Assembly (NCBI GenBank): GCA_964550025.1
Contig: CAZJYI010000025.1
Coordinates: 1-64,000, forward strand
From: CAZJYI01 sp964550025
GTDB lineage: Bacteria; Verrucomicrobiota; Kiritimatiellia; UBA8416; CAYOBW01
Reading direction: 5' to 3'
DNA length: 64,000 nt
Below the pieces are notes generated by a model that did not search any database, was not told the DNA's origin, and was given only the letters and a program-made list of their open reading frames with translations. This document shows, in pieces, positions 12,501 through 22,900 of the stretch. The position numbers and the translations under genes are program-made. Each line of letters starts with the position of its first letter. Position 1 is the first letter of the stretch.

Positions 12501-13662
12501 TGACCGCCTGGGCGAGTACCCATCGGAGACGTTCGCCGTGACCCTGAGCAACGCGGTCAATGCCGCCATCGCCGACGATACCGGCATCGGCACAATTGTG
12601 GACGACGACTTCGACAACTCGCTGCCAAAGTGGAAAGCGAGGATGAAGATCACGTTCAGCGGCTACACGGGAACGGAGACGTTAACCAACTTCCCGGCTT
12701 TGGTCGTCCTGAACGAAGGAACACCGGACTTCTACTACGATCATTTCGCCTCTCCCCAGGGGCTGGACCTGCGCTTCTCGGATGCGACAGGGGTGAAGGA
12801 ACTTAACTACGAAACCGAGCACTGGGACACGTCAGGCGACTCGTTCGTCTGGGTCCAGGTGCCGGAGCTCGTGAGCTCGAACACCTTCATCTGGGCGTAC
12901 TGGGCCAACCCGGCCGCAACCTACGCGCCGGCCTACACGACCAACGGCGCGACCTGGACCGAAGGTTTCGCCGGCGTGTGGCATATGACCGAAACGGATG
13001 CGGTCGATTCGACACCAAACGGCCGGGACGGCGTGGCCGCCGGTGCGCCGACGGTGCAGACCGGCAACATTGGCGACGCGGTCAACTTTGCGGAGGGCAA
13101 CGGCGATGAGGTCACGATCACGGGCTACAAGGGGATCACCGGCACGAACGCCAGGACCATGTCGGCCTGGATCAAGACCACGGACATCGATGCCGCGATC
13201 ATGTCGTGGGGCACGGATGCCAGCGGTCAGAAGTGGATCTTCCGAACCCAGAGTGGAAACGGGCCCGTGGATGGGAACCTCCGCGTGGAAGTCAATGGCG
13301 GATATGATGTAGGCACGAACGTCGTGGCCGACGGCCAGTGGCATCACGTCGTCGCCGCATTTCCCGAGGACGGCACTCCCAATCCCGAGGACATGCTGTT
13401 CTACGTGGACGGGGAGTTCGATCCGAGCTCGGCAGTCAACTCGAACGTGGCCATCAACACGGCCAGCGGCTTCGACGTGCGGATCGGCCAGGACCACTCC
13501 AACCGCCGGTTCAACGGGCTTATCGATGAGGCCCGCATCTGTCCCGGGGTACGCTCCGCCGACTGGATTCGAGCCTGCTACTCGAACCAGGTGTCCGGCT
13601 CGTCGTTCGCGATGTTCTCAAACGTCCGCGCGCCGAAGGGCACGCTGCTGATTGTGCGGTAG
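592..13662 (+). CDS. Giant secreted modular protein (Fn3-like / LamG / Calx-beta / DUF2341), 4356 aa
   Basis: The ATG is preceded by AAGGGAG 7 nt upstream. Residues 1 to about 48 form a Sec signal peptide ending near ATAQAQ. The rest is a chain of beta-sandwich modules. In order: a jelly-roll-like N-domain (about 52-252); four Fn3-like units of about 100 residues (SATLNG...YWG.TDGG...YYYRCYATN); LamG (about 660-920); two Fn3; LamG (about 1140-1365); a Calx-beta-like unit with a PA14-like insert (about 1365-1655); Fn3; Calx-beta (about 1755-1865); DUF2341 plus LamG (about 1865-2195); two Fn3; three related units of about 145 residues, possibly C1q-like (about 2400-2850); two Fn3; LamG; two Fn3; LamG; two Fn3; Calx-beta; DUF2341 plus LamG; tail GTLLIVR. 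No enzyme motif, membrane anchor or PEP-CTERM signal is visible. A structural or adhesive surface or matrix role that binds glycans and calcium is inferred. It is a tandem paralogue of the next gene. Confidence 0.85.
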   Translation: MNNAVSDSERYTAFGARLFRKPGASGLLVWVSMVVSVVLAGFPATAQAQGAGNFYEDFDSYANGSQIAGQGNWIYWANTNVADNGGAFVTNTPALSGANSLEVGAVGGIGSTTNSDVCWQFTSITNGVWTFRAMVNVPANSTNGQQVINLMASHPATPDRAADMSLDLDTGLVDGGPAQIVRDQWTEVRMEARVDDLEYDIYYDDLPVELNGTWDGPNQIEAIDLWADNGTNGSATGVSPIYFDDLSMERMYINNADGATNVTGTSATLNGELMLAVAATTTVTVYWGPTDEGTDAGAWTSSISLGMQSVGPLATNITGLAEDTTYYYRFFASGGGRDEWAHETASFLTLTAPSPTNDAHSFLANGSARLRGRFTDQNRGDVTFYWGDTNGVFDPGGWGYSTSIGSQASATFSADVSGLLFPNTYYYTCYATNAYGDAWADPSMSFVTPDPETSDFSTVDIGNSVPTDVTTNSATLNGTFSSTASIYDIWVHWGTVDQTTNANLWANSAFLGTYTNEPGRGLSHTVTGLDTGSTNYFAFHASNALYSAWAAPSAEFLTVDGPPAVNNVAAVPGVISATLGGELTAGNAADVTIFWGRADGGTNASAWDSAIPLADLVHGAFSAEVEVGYGVTYHFRCYAANAAGEGWAGSSESFEAQLPLPRTELTPGVDFAVDAGLDTDGDQYWEDLVPGNPSGLGLMLDDSPAVNRVAAVTGTQLTHAYDFPGESVNNEAGALLVRTDSPTVASFQHAPGDWSNDPVSLEVWFKPDNLTPTPGNGQILFEDGGGTGVGLFIDNNELVVSHDSNQGQISYNLSTDPSNLLFAAATSDFIQAVVTHDTAAPNLTQFFINGRLVGTSNDDGDWSGGDAAAFGTRGQNNTGGRGNGQANTQSFDGQIALIRLYNGQILTEPQAMDNYHSVDYDYIQMGITNLLVSDVLENTATLNGSLSATGWVFDVTVYWGATNGGTVAGNWEHEMSLGSYTNYAGDLSYAASGLMANSGYFYTFSATNAVTNLWAAPSQYFETLGMPVVSNAAPTDVTQTSATLNGELVSGGTGEATIYWGLADGGATPGGWEHTNTVGTVVDTISATVPVIAGGTYHYRCYVTNAVDDDWSDLAETFTAPLAQVTLGLAATMPDLGLDPTSGIPGCIFWIAADDIDGDGDTGDNPTNGAPVNVWADKSGLGHDVARTGQVDPSLNTSGPNGRPVVAFDSDRDYMATTYNFDPHTEYTILSVARYTGGASTRVISSATRNWLFGFHGNGVWEWHAEGWIYNGVRSDTAWHIHAGHINDAADPQASFWVDGERLVVDDVGSGNGGHMIGQLGLGGYRDNQEESDCEIAEILVYDRVLTAEELNKVGSYLDNKYKLNTAYAPVTESRGTVTATATLSAPAISNVTVNLGFAVPDPPGLLHKGFHEQNTDNYLDLNNNGGLMRLAPYGTAVLTDGPAGRGLDFNNDADFQATGAISQPDYYANLFIGYFHAPVTGPYLFRNAGDDDRGGIWLDLDQDGIFESSTPGLGSDRGEQLSWEDGGAKEVELTSGERYMVAFTHREGTGGSRCDFRMRVVYGPEMIIKPSDPAQAGWWTYMGASATHGSDYTSVASVMIPAGSVSTNFTVTPIDDLEQEEDETVLLSIDSVVNAVIGTPGDATFVLSSEDPEVVNSAPMNVADGSATIGGTLTMGDEASARVYWGATDGDTDPSQWGATIVVNYAAEDVPFSFDLTGLEAGKTYYYRCYATNDSNLGEDWADATSSFVTEGTSVSIDDIAVVEGNSGSASAVFTVSLSAPSTGGVTVGYATLNGDATVAGGDYTATNGTVSIPAGQVSTQLTVMVNGDRLAEGISESFTVELSNATGASLGDASGTCTIEDDDADVYLRGFTHRMPITFSGYAGGETLTNWPALLRISEANIPGFTYASLASATGGDLRFASSDGTRLLSFEIESWTPAGESAVWVRVPELAGTDTRIWAYWGNPNETTLPTYATDGSTWDETFAAVYHLTSACDDSTANANHAPVNAGTPSNAAQNVIGQAYDFNGSSRFRAPDAPSLDLVDGCTLSGWFNARALTQWQGMIAKGNDSAYELEFGRGNNNCRIRINNAGGDGDKAQINGWSANTWYYIVGTYDMQNTRLYRDGVLGDTRPLTAAINQNNEGLTIGARHNNNMNGMLDEWRVSNVPRSDDWILASYENQKTNSTFVTPGGIESRPVITIADGATNITQTSAYATATLTSTGTAETTVWVHWGETDGGQTAGNWANTRSMGTVTQAPPVAYTTNLVGLTSGVEYFYAYSASNSLGESWASSQFYTLGAPIVENTPATPHVGYATLNGNLLSTGGAPTTVFTYWGETDEGTSAAAWDHVITNGLSPEGAFSADTTAGLVYGQVYHYRSMATNSNGGAWADTGSTFTTAYPVPPEAIELAIYREATAGDDVPIAPNALECDWDTTVRVEGDAHALQADNKSIACAAGHHLVMYSAYLDRTTSGNRSEVQGQLRLNGTDLPIGWSQLYTRWDGGNEEAILSGGGIVEVANDDDLLLLRAFRTDNNGAGTMVRWPDASGIQLLKLGDSWDYCRLHRSVDQAGPNSAAWVPVQYDTQDELDTGSFAHDTAVSPQNITLKTAGHYLVLANTYDFCSQDRTILKQRLVLDGVQIEGSLTTVYIRGNQNSCSEGAASIGMIIETTGPDQVLTVEGALDVNRSASTYMANKCAISIVKLPDNGAYVRLGDSGADDFNPAATTALGWDTELELDADGFTHNDSQIAAAADDDYLFMCALYDNDDAVQRGCYWQRWRTDGNTILPYGHAGRYARNTGGADSCGNWSGILLDMTAGSYVETVSEQLGAAGALTADNKGLQGVQLSSIAPVPKSIANLAASDVTATSATFNASVLASNAIYDVRVYWGETDGGSDAGQWTSSALLGTLTDVATNVDHSVSGLTPGAVYYYTFRITNPAHDTWASPAVMIELPGPPVISDGWAGTIAAPTADLKGRFLTHTRGDVTICFGLTDGGTGSVDDWDHSVVLGAQTEADFSSVVSPVYHGQTYAFRCYATNAHGDDWSENATTFSVELAPPRIPLEGLLGMWTFDDGTCNDVSGNGHDGLNSGGVFSGDVAPGATGQSIDLNGDKYVLVDTGGNQDVFDVDRLTVSCWVKEWPDGAWEPYVGKRAETDGWDLRRFSRNYAVDGDVNLTMRGTSGDDAFPHSGTSINADQQWHHLAATYDGSVAKLYFDNQVIAQELHTGDVNDTGSMLVFGARDNSGGGLPSLSHFSSTKLDDVVIYDRGLTAEEIGELYAHHTTPPVANDPPTDMTLSSMQANATMTLSGGIYDLWVYWGPTDGADSPAAWASNAFLGTVTNYVGSMSHVAPIMPGMTNHYTFRATNMYADTWGTPSIIVDPVAEPAINNDAGALTAIGSATLQGDLTAGGYADVFVYWGRSDGETNAAAWDSVVAMADTPEGAFDTDVSAGHGVTYHYRCYATNASGDVWASNTASFETPAPIVGTPDVPVTGGLLAHWDAASLTVPDGSQVDAWENSVNPGTYDLARMGGSPTYLESVAGLNGEPAVFFNPGTEDWFEFDDINTIRTVFWVLRDARVNAEHQFMLGDDNVFHFHNIGTAIWNNNAHANVRGGSTELNGAVIDGLTTDRPTDFAVISVVTTNGPVEASRVSRDRNINGRSWEGEIAEILLYDQALSAADEDEVGSYLSWRYGLSTAYPEWYTLDIANSPVSNVSTDSATMNGMLDADGWTFDIYACWGTNDEGTVIGDWDSSVMIGSTTNYAGVLTYGITGLERGTDYFCTFIATNGATNLPAVPSLAFQTMDEPTITNLPPTDVMASSATLNGSFVGGMGEVTIYWGLSDGGESHGAWGNTNALGAVSAGPFSTNVSLLAGGQYYYRCYVTNALGEDWGNPAAVFMSAAAGITVADASITEGDTGQADMVFGVTLSDVSASNVTVNFATGGGSAAAGVDYAATNGMLTFPSGSTSTQMAVTVYGDRLGEYPSETFAVTLSNAVNAAIADDTGIGTIVDDDFDNSLPKWKARMKITFSGYTGTETLTNFPALVVLNEGTPDFYYDHFASPQGLDLRFSDATGVKELNYETEHWDTSGDSFVWVQVPELVSSNTFIWAYWANPAATYAPAYTTNGATWTEGFAGVWHMTETDAVDSTPNGRDGVAAGAPTVQTGNIGDAVNFAEGNGDEVTITGYKGITGTNARTMSAWIKTTDIDAAIMSWGTDASGQKWIFRTQSGNGPVDGNLRVEVNGGYDVGTNVVADGQWHHVVAAFPEDGTPNPEDMLFYVDGEFDPSSAVNSNVAINTASGFDVRIGQDHSNRRFNGLIDEARICPGVRSADWIRACYSNQVSGSSFAMFSNVRAPKGTLLIVR

Positions 13663-13666
13663 ACTG

Positions 13667-13695
13667 GAATCCCCGGCCCTTGTGGCCGGGGATTC
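13667..13695 (+). terminator. Perfect 12-bp hairpin after the 4356-residue exoprotein gene
   Basis: The arm GAATCCCCGGCC (13667-13678) pairs perfectly with 13684-13695 across a 5-nt loop, starting 5 bases after the stop codon. Its position and strength fit a transcription terminator, although no T tract follows. Confidence 0.6.
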
Positions 13696-13774
13696 TGGGA
13701 CGGCGGGACGACGAGTGAAATGCACAGGGGCTGTCCCGAATGGCGCTGACCAAGCGGCCGACGCCGGAAACGAT

Positions 13775-13804
13775 TTGACACCTTGACAGAGCTCTCGGTA
13801 TTCT
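13775..13804 (+). promoter_or_regulatory. Sigma70-like promoter for the 3589-residue exoprotein gene
   Basis: TTGACA (13775-13780) lies 18 nt before TATTCT (13799-13804), placing transcription start about 110 nt upstream of the ATG at 13923. A second TTGACA at 13783-13788 is too close to the same -10 box. With the hairpin at 13667-13695, this suggests the tandem paralogues are transcribed separately. Confidence 0.5.
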
Positions 13805-13922
13805 CCCCAGAGGTCTGCATCCACCCATGCCTTGGTTCTCCCGGCACGACCCCCGGTAGCCGCGCGGGCAAGGCAGATGGCGTATCGACTGTCACGCAGT
13901 TAGTAGAAAGAGGTGTGGAAAC

Positions 13923-16900
13923 ATGAGCATGATGAAGTTCCCTATCCGAGCAGCAGCAGTATCATTGGCCATTTTCGCGGCCTCGACCGGATTCGTCACC
14001 GCCGACAGTCCCCCGGCTGTGACCAACGCTCCGGCAATACCCGCTATCGGCTCGGCCACGTTGGGCGGCGTACTGACGGCCGGAGATTCCGCGGACATCT
14101 CCATTTACTGGGGCCGCTCCGACGGAGGCACGAACGCGACAGCGTGGGATAGTGCCGTCATGCTACCCGGCGTCACCAACGGTCCCTTCTCGAGCGAAGT
14201 GGCGGCGGGCTACGGCGTGACCTACTACTTCCGCTGCTACGCCACGAATGCGGCGAGCAACGCCTGGGCCGCGGCAACGGACAGTTTCACGACGCTGGAG
14301 CCGGTGGCAGGAAACGTACTGACCGCAGCCGGGCAGACGTTTGAAGCGTACTTCGAGGATCACGACGGACAGAGCTGGCTGCTCATCGGTCGCGGTCGCC
14401 AGGGCTGGGAATTCGATACCGACGGCCAGGGCAACGTGGACGACGTCAGTCGGAACGTCGGAACGCCGGCTGCCTTCACGCCGGCATGTTACTCCAATGC
14501 CATCGTCAACGATCTCATGGGCCAGGCGGGGCTTACCATGTCCACTCTGGAGATGCGCCTGTCGCGAGCGAGCGACGTCGACGGCACGGTCGAATACCAG
14601 GATGTGCGCTGGCGGGACTTCGGCACACACGGTACAGCCGGGAGCGCCTTTACCTGGGATATCGAGAACAACGACGCCAACCGCTACAACGGCATCACCA
14701 TGGAGTTCAAGAATGCCCCCGCCGGGCTCCCCGGCGCAGCGATCGCCACCTTCACGGGGGGAAATACGCGGGACTTCATCCCCCACAACGATGCGCGGAG
14801 AGTTTTCACCTGGGCATGGAACGGGCACGCCAGCCAGAAGGGGTTCAGCTACGGGACATCGGTCAACGCCGGAATCAACGATCCGAATGCCTTTCTCTGG
14901 GAAAACGGCACGGAGAACCACTCCATCCCTTACACGGAAGTCTACATCCCGTACGACGCGCCGCCAAGCGTCGCGTTCGCCATCACCAACACGGCGGTCT
15001 CGGATGTGCTGGAAACCACGGCCACCGTCAACGGCTCCCTGATGGCCACCGGCTGGGTTTTCGAGGTGACCGTCTATTGGGGTGCCACGGACGGCGAAGA
15101 CGTCCCTGGAAACTGGGACAACGAGATGTCCCTCGGCTCCTACACGAATTACGAGGGAGACCTGAGCCATGCCGTCACCGGATTGACGGCGAGCTCAAGC
15201 TACTTCTACACCTTCGGGGTCTCCAATGCCGTGACCAATGGATGGGCCTCCCCGAGCCGATACTTCGGGACGCTGGGAACGCCGGTTGTCAGCAATTCCG
15301 CGGCCACGGACATCACGCAGACCTCGGCAACGCTCAACGGCGAGCTTGTCTCGGGCGGCACGGGTGAGGCCACCATCTACTGGGGCCTCACGGACGGCGG
15401 GACCGCGCCGGGCGCCTGGGATCATACGAACGACGTGGGTGCCGTCATCGACACGTTCAGCACAACAGCATCGCTCCTCGCCGGCGGCACGTACTACTAC
15501 CGCTGCTACGTGACCAACGCGATAGACGATGACTGGTCAGACCTGGCCGAGACATTCACGTCGGCTGTGCCGGAGGTGAGCCTGGATCTGACGATCAATA
15601 TACCTGACCTCGGGCTGGACCCGACGACCCCGACCAGTAGTGTCCCGGGCTGCGTGCTGTGGCTGGCCGGGGACGACATAGACGGAGACGGGGACACCGG
15701 CAACAACCCAACCAACGGCGCATCCATCAACGTCTGGTCCGACAAGTCCGGACTCGGCCATGACGTAAGTCGCACGGGACAGGTCGATCCGTCCCTCAAT
15801 GCCAACGGGCCGAACGGCCGCCCCGTGGTCGCCTTCGACGCTGACCGTGACTACATGTCCAGCACCTACAACTTCGATGCCCACAGGGAATACACCGTTC
15901 TCTCGGTGGCCCGTTACACGGGCGGGGCCAGCGCACGGGTCATCAGTTCGGCGAGCCGCAATTGGCTGTTTGGGTTCCACGGCAACGGTGTCAGGAAGTT
16001 CCATCCACAGGGCTGGGTCTTCAACGGCACGGGCTCAGACACGGACTGGCACATCCACGCCGGCCACGTTAACGACGATCCGGACCCCCAGGGCAGTTTC
16101 TGGATTGATGGCGGGCTTCTGATAGCGGACGACAACGGATCCGGTAACGGCAATCACATGATCGGCCAGCTCGGCCTGGGCGGCTATCGGGACAACAACG
16201 AGGAGTCCGACTGTGAGATCGCCGAGGTGCTCATCTACGATCGCGTGTTGACACCGGGGGAATTGAGCACGGTGGGGTTGTACCTCGATAACAAGTACGG
16301 GCTCAACACCGCCTACGCGCCTGTCACGGAGACTCGGGGCACGATCACGGCAACGGCCACGCTCAGCGCGCCGTCTGTCTCGAACGTAACGGTGAACTTC
16401 GCTTTCGCCGGTTCGAACCCGTCCGGGCTGCTCCACAAGGGGTTCAACGACCAGAACAACGACAACTACCTGGACCTGAATGACAACGGGGGGTTGATGG
16501 CACTCTCCCCGTACGGAACGGCAGTCCTGACGGACGGGCCGGGCGGCCGCGGGTTGGATTTCGACAGCGATGCCGATTTTACAGACGCAGGCGTGATCGG
16601 CCAGAACGACTACTACGCGAACCTCTTCATCGGCTACTTCCACCCGCCGGTGGACGGCGCCTACCTGTTCCGCAACGCGGGAGACGACGATCGCGGGGGC
16701 ATCTGGCTCGACCTGGACCAGGACGGAGTCTTCGAGTCCAGCACGCCGGGTCTCGGGTCGAATCGCGGCGAGCAGCTCTCCTGGGAAGACGGCGGCGCCA
16801 AGGAAGTCGAACTGACGGGCGGCGAACGCTACATGGTCGCATTCACCCACCGTGAAGGCACCGGTGGGTCGCGTTGTGATTTCCGATTCCGCATCTTGTA

Positions 16901-19900
16901 TGGACCTGAAATGATCATCAAGCCCTCGGACCCGGCGCAGGCCGGTCTATGGAGCTACGTCGAGGCGCCGGGCACATACGGATCGGACTACAGCGCCTCG
17001 GCACTGAGCATCGAGATCCCGGCCGGCAGCATTTCCTCCAACATCACCATCACGCCCATTGACGACACGGAGCAGGAGGAGGACGAGACGTCGCAGGTGA
17101 GCATCGACTCGGTCGTCAACGCGGTCATCGGTTCGCCAGATGACGGCGTTTTTGTTATCAGCAGCGACGACCCGATGGTGGTCAACGGAAGAGCCTCGAA
17201 TGTCGCCGACGGCACCGCCACGATCGGCGGCACGCTCAGCATGGGCGATGACGCCTCCGTGAAGGTCCACTGGGGCCTGACTGACGGCGACACCGATCCC
17301 TCGCAGTGGGACGCCACCAGTACCGTGGGCTATGCGGCCGAAGACATGCCCTTCTCGGTCGATCTCACCGGGTTGGTCGCGGAGCAGACCTACTACTATC
17401 GCTGCTACGCCACGAACGACAGCAATCTCGGCGAAGACTGGGCTGATGCGACTGCCAGCTTCATGACCGAGGGGCCGTCGGTATCCATCGATGACATCAC
17501 CGTGGTCGAGGGCAACAGCGGCAGCACGGCCGCCGTGTTTACCGTCAGTCTTTCCGCGCCGAGCACCGCCGGTGTTACGGCAGACTACGCCACGCTCGAC
17601 GGCAGCGCGACGGTAGCGGACGGCGACTATACCGCGGCGAACGGAACGGTCAGCATCCCCGCCGGCCAGGTGAGCACCCAGGTCACCGTGATGGTCACCG
17701 GGGACAGGCGACCGGAAGGGATCTCGGAGACCTTTGCTATCGAGCTGAGCAATGCGATGGGCGCCTCCCTGGGGGACGCGAGCGGCGCCTGCGTGATCGA
17801 GGACGATGACCTGGACGTCTACTTGAGCGGTTTTGCCCACCGCATGCCGATCACCTTCAACGGCTACACGGGCAGTGAGACGCTCACGAACTGGCCCGCG
17901 CTCCTGCGGGTCAGTGAGGCGAACATCCCCGGGTTCAGCTACGCCTCACTCGCGTCCGCGACGGGCGGTGACGTGCGGTTTACGAGCGCCGACGGGACGA
18001 AGCTGCTCAACTTCGAGATCGAGGTGTGGAATCCCGCGGGCGAATCCGCGGTATGGGTCCAGGTGCCCGAGCTCGCGAGCACCAACACCCGGATCTGGGC
18101 CTACTGGGGCAACCCGAACGAAACGGCGCTGCCGACCTATGCGACGGACGGCTCGACGTGGAGTGAAGGCTATCGCCTGGTACAGCACATGGCCGATGTG
18201 AGCGGGACGACAGTCGCGGATTCCTCGCCCGACCGAAGGAGCAGTGCCATTTTCGGCACGGGAACATGGGGAGCGACCGGCAATATCGCGTCCGCTTTGC
18301 AGTTCACCGGCAACGACAACGATCGGATCGAGCTGACAGCCGCCGGTTTCGTAGACCTGTCCGGTGGCGAGTGGAGCGGCAGTGCCTGGTTCCAGAATCT
18401 AAACGGCAATTCACACGACACGCTATTCCGCGCCAATGCCGGCAATAACCATCAGGTCATCATATGGAGTGGCAGCAACGATCTAGGCTGTTACGATGGA
18501 GGATTCCGGGACAGTGGCGGGGACCTGGACCGGGGCGCTACGGGTTGGCATCATATCATGGCCGTGGGAGTCGGCACCGTAACGAAGTTCTACATAGACG
18601 GTGTCCACGTGGCCGACGCGCCGACCAAATCCGTATCGGATATCCGGTCAATCGGCGGGCACTGGGGTGGTGGCCAGAAGTGGTCGGAGTACCTGGACGA
18701 GGTACGCATTGCCGACGTGGCGCGGTCAGCGGATTGGATCCTCGCGAGCTACGCCAACCAGGCGGCAGGATCGACTTTCATCACACCCGGGAGCATTGAG
18801 AGCAAGCCTACTCTCAACGTTGCGAACGGCGCCACGAACATCATGACCTCTTCGGCCTACGTCACGGCCACGCTGACCTCTACGGGTACGGCGGAAACCG
18901 CGGTCTGGCTGCACTGGGGTGAGACGGACGGCGGCAGAACGCCGACCAGCTGGGCAAACACGCAGCCCATGGGAACGGTGACCCAGGCCCCGCCGGTGGC
19001 CTACACGACGAACCTGGTCGACCTGACGGGCGGCTCCATGTACTACTACGCGTACAGCGCGAGCAACAGCGAGGGCGTGACCTGGGCCTCGACACAGTTC
19101 TTCACGCTCGGTGCGCCGTTCGTGGAGAACACGCCGGCGACGCCGGCGGTGGGCTACGCCACACTCAACGGGAACCTGTTGTCCACGGGCGGAGCTCCCA
19201 CGACGGTATTCACGTATTGGGGCGACACCGATGGGGGCACCAACGCGGGCGCATGGGGCAACGCGATCACGAACGGCGTGCTGCCTGCAGGCGCCTTCTC
19301 CGCCGACACGACGGCCGACCTGATCTACGGCCGGGCGTACTACTACCGTTCCATGGCCACAAACGCAAACGGAGCGGCCTGGGCCGCCTCGAGCACCGGT
19401 TTCATGACGGATCGGGAGATGTTCCCTCTGGCGGTCCCCGTGACCAACGGGCTCGATCTGTGGCTGGACGGCAGCGACCTCGACGGCGGAGGCGACGAGG
19501 CAACGGGAGACCCGTCTGTCGGCGCGAACATCACCGCATGGGTGGACAAGTCCGGAGAGGCGCCCTCCCGTGACGCCACGGATCTTCAGAGCGACCCGGC
19601 CGTAGCCGACGGACCCAACGGCTCACGCGTAGTGCGTTTCGATACCGACGACAGGATGGCGACAACCCATAGCTTCATCACACCCGAGTACACCATCTTC
19701 GGTGTGTCCCGCTACGCCGGCGCCGCCAGGAACCGGGTGCTCAGCTCCAGGGATACCAACTGGCTCTTCGGTCACCACGGGGGCATGGATGAAACCTTCT
19801 ACGCCAACGGATGGGTCCACAACACTGGAAACAACAACACCGACTGGCATATCTACACGGCTCACATCAACAGCGAAGTCGACCCCAAGGCTTCGTTCTG

Positions 19901-22900
19901 GAAGGATGGCACGTTGTTGACATCCAACAACGCAGGTTCGCACAACAGCAACTACAAGCCGCAGAAACTGCAGCTCAACGGCTACAACGGCAACACCCAG
20001 CTATCCGACAGCGAGATCGCCGAGGTCATTATCTACAGCCGCGTGCTGACGAGTACCGAAATCGAAGAGGTCGGCGCGTACCTGGAATACAAGTACGCGC
20101 TGGGTACGGTGTACGATCCGGATCTCTATACCCCGCCTTCTCCGTTCAGTTTAGCCAATGAGCTCCCCTCGGACGTGACCACCACCTCGGCCACGCTCAA
20201 CGCCACACTCAGCATCCCCTCAGCGGACTATGACGTGTGGGTGCGCTGGGGAGAGACCGATGGCGGCGGGGATATCGGGCAGTGGGCATCCAGCGCGTTC
20301 GTGGGGTCCTTCACGGACACGACCACCAGCGTGAGTCATGCCGTCGCGAACGGGCTGGTCCCCGGCGGGGCCTACTACTACACCTTCCACATGACCAACG
20401 CGGTTCATGAGATGTGGGCCAAACCGTCGGCGAGGCTCGAAATGCCGGGTCTGCCGGTGATCTCGGACGGCCGGGTCACCGCGGTCGCGGCGCCGACGGC
20501 AATACTTGGCGGCCGGTTCCTTACGCACACGCGCGGCGACGTGACGCTCTGCTGGGGGCTCACGGACGGCGGCACCAACAGTGTCAACGACTGGGACCAC
20601 TCCATCTCCATCGGCACCCAGACGGAAGCGGACTTCTCGGGCGTCGTCACCCCAGTGTACTACGGGCAGACGTACGCGTTCCGCTGCTACGCCACGAACG
20701 CGTACGGGGACGATTGGTCCGAGACCGCGACAATGTTCAGCGTCGATCTGGCACCCCCGGGGATTCCGCTGGAAGGCCTTCTGGGCATGTGGACGTTTGA
20801 CGACGGCACCAGCAAGGACGTCTCCGGAAACGGGCGCCACGGCATGGACAATGGCGCCGTCTACGGCGGTGACGTGGCGCCGGGAGGTTCAGGCCAGAGC
20901 ATCGACCTGAACGGTGACAAGTACGTGCTTGTCGATACGGGCGGCAACCAGGACGTCTTTGACGTGGACACGATCACCGTGTCCTGCTGGGTCAAGGAAT
21001 GGCCGGACCACAACGGGGAACCCTACGTGTCCAAGCGCGGCGAATCCAGCCAGGGCTGGCAGCTCCGCCGGTATAGCAATAGTGGAACCGACGTGTGCCT
21101 GACCTTGCGCGGGCCGTCCGGCAACAATGATCTTCCCAACGCCCCCACGACCGTCAACGCCGACGGACTGTGGCATCATCTTGTCGGCACCTACGACGGC
21201 AGCATGTCGCGAGTCTACGTCAACAACGTGCAGATCGCGGCGTTGGCGAAGTCAGGCCCCATCGCCGACACCGGCTCCCTGCTGGTCTTTGGCGCCAGGG
21301 ACAATTCAGGGGGCGGTGTGCCGAATATCGGCAACATGTCCAACACGAAGCTCGACGATGTCGTGATCTATGACCGGGCCTTGACGGCCGGGGAGATCGG
21401 GGAGCTCTATGCGCGCCACACCGCCGTGCCCATTATCAATGACCCACCCACGGACATGACGCTGTCCTCGATGCAGGCCAACGCCACCGTGTCGCTGGCG
21501 GGAGGCGTCTATGACCTCTGGGTCTACTGGGGACCCACGGATGGGGCGGACAGTTCGGCCGCATGGGCCACAAACGCGTTTCTCGGCACGGTGACCGGGC
21601 AGGTCGGCTCCGTGAGCCACGTGGCCTCGATTGCGGCGGGCACGACGAACTACTACGCGTTCCGCGCCACGAACATCTACGCCGACATCTGGGGCACGCC
21701 GTCCATGGTCGTGGACCCGGTGGCGGCGCCCGCGATCAACAACGATGCCGGCGCAGTGGCGGACGTCGGATCGGCCACGCTGCAGGGCGAGCTTACGGCC
21801 GGCGGCTATGCCGACATCTCCGTCTACTGGGGCCGCTCTGACGGCGACACCAACGCGACGGCCTGGGATTCGGTTGTCGCCCTGGCGGATACACCCGAAG
21901 GCGCCTTCGACACCGACGTGGCCGCGGGCTACGGTGTGACCTACTACTACCGTTGCTACGCCACCAATGCGTCGGGCGACGCCTGGGCGAGTGCCACGGC
22001 GAGCTTCACGACGTTGGAACCGCCGCCCCCCGAGCAGGTGCCCGTCACCAACGGTCTGATCGCCGAGTACAAGTTCGAGGACAATGCCGAGGACACCTCG
22101 GGCAACAACGCTCACGCGGCGCTGGTCGGTGCCGCGAGCTACATCGACGGTCGGGTCGGGCGTGGCATCAAACTGAACGCAAGCGGCAGTGGCGACTTCG
22201 TTGACATTCCTGCCCTCAACGGTGGTGCGGAGAGCCAGGGCATAACCTACGGAATGTGGGTCAAGCTGAACGCGGCAGGCGCCAACATGGACGTCCTCAT
22301 GAACCATGACGGCTGGTCGGCAGGGCTCATTCACTTCTCGCTGGCGGACAACACGGGCCTCGTGAGGTCCGACCTCAACACCCAGGGCAACAAGACCGCC
22401 GGCACGGCTCACAAGCTCTCCCAGACCGAGTGGCGCTACATGTTCTACGTGAACAACAACATCGAGCATACCGTCGACTACTGGATGGACAGCGACCTGG
22501 ACGGGGTTCTGAACAACAACGGCCGCTGGGTCGCCCAGGCCGACAGAACCGTCGTCAACAACGTTGGCCGCCAGATCGGCGCCTGGAACAACGGCCGATG
22601 GCTCAAGGCGGATGTCGACGAAGTGGTGATCTTCAACCGCGGCATCACGCAGGCGGAGGCACAGGAGGTCTACGACTTCTACCTCAACCCGCCGCTCCCC
22701 CTTGGCATTACCAACAGCCCGGTCTCCAACGTGTCGACCGGCTCGGTCACCATGAACGGCATGCTGTCGGCCGATGGCTGGACCTTCGACATCTACGCCT
22801 GCTGGGGAACAAACGACGCGGGGACCGTGACCGGGAACTGGGATTCGTGCGTGATGATCGGATCGGTCACCAACCACACGGGGCCGATCGGTTACAACGT

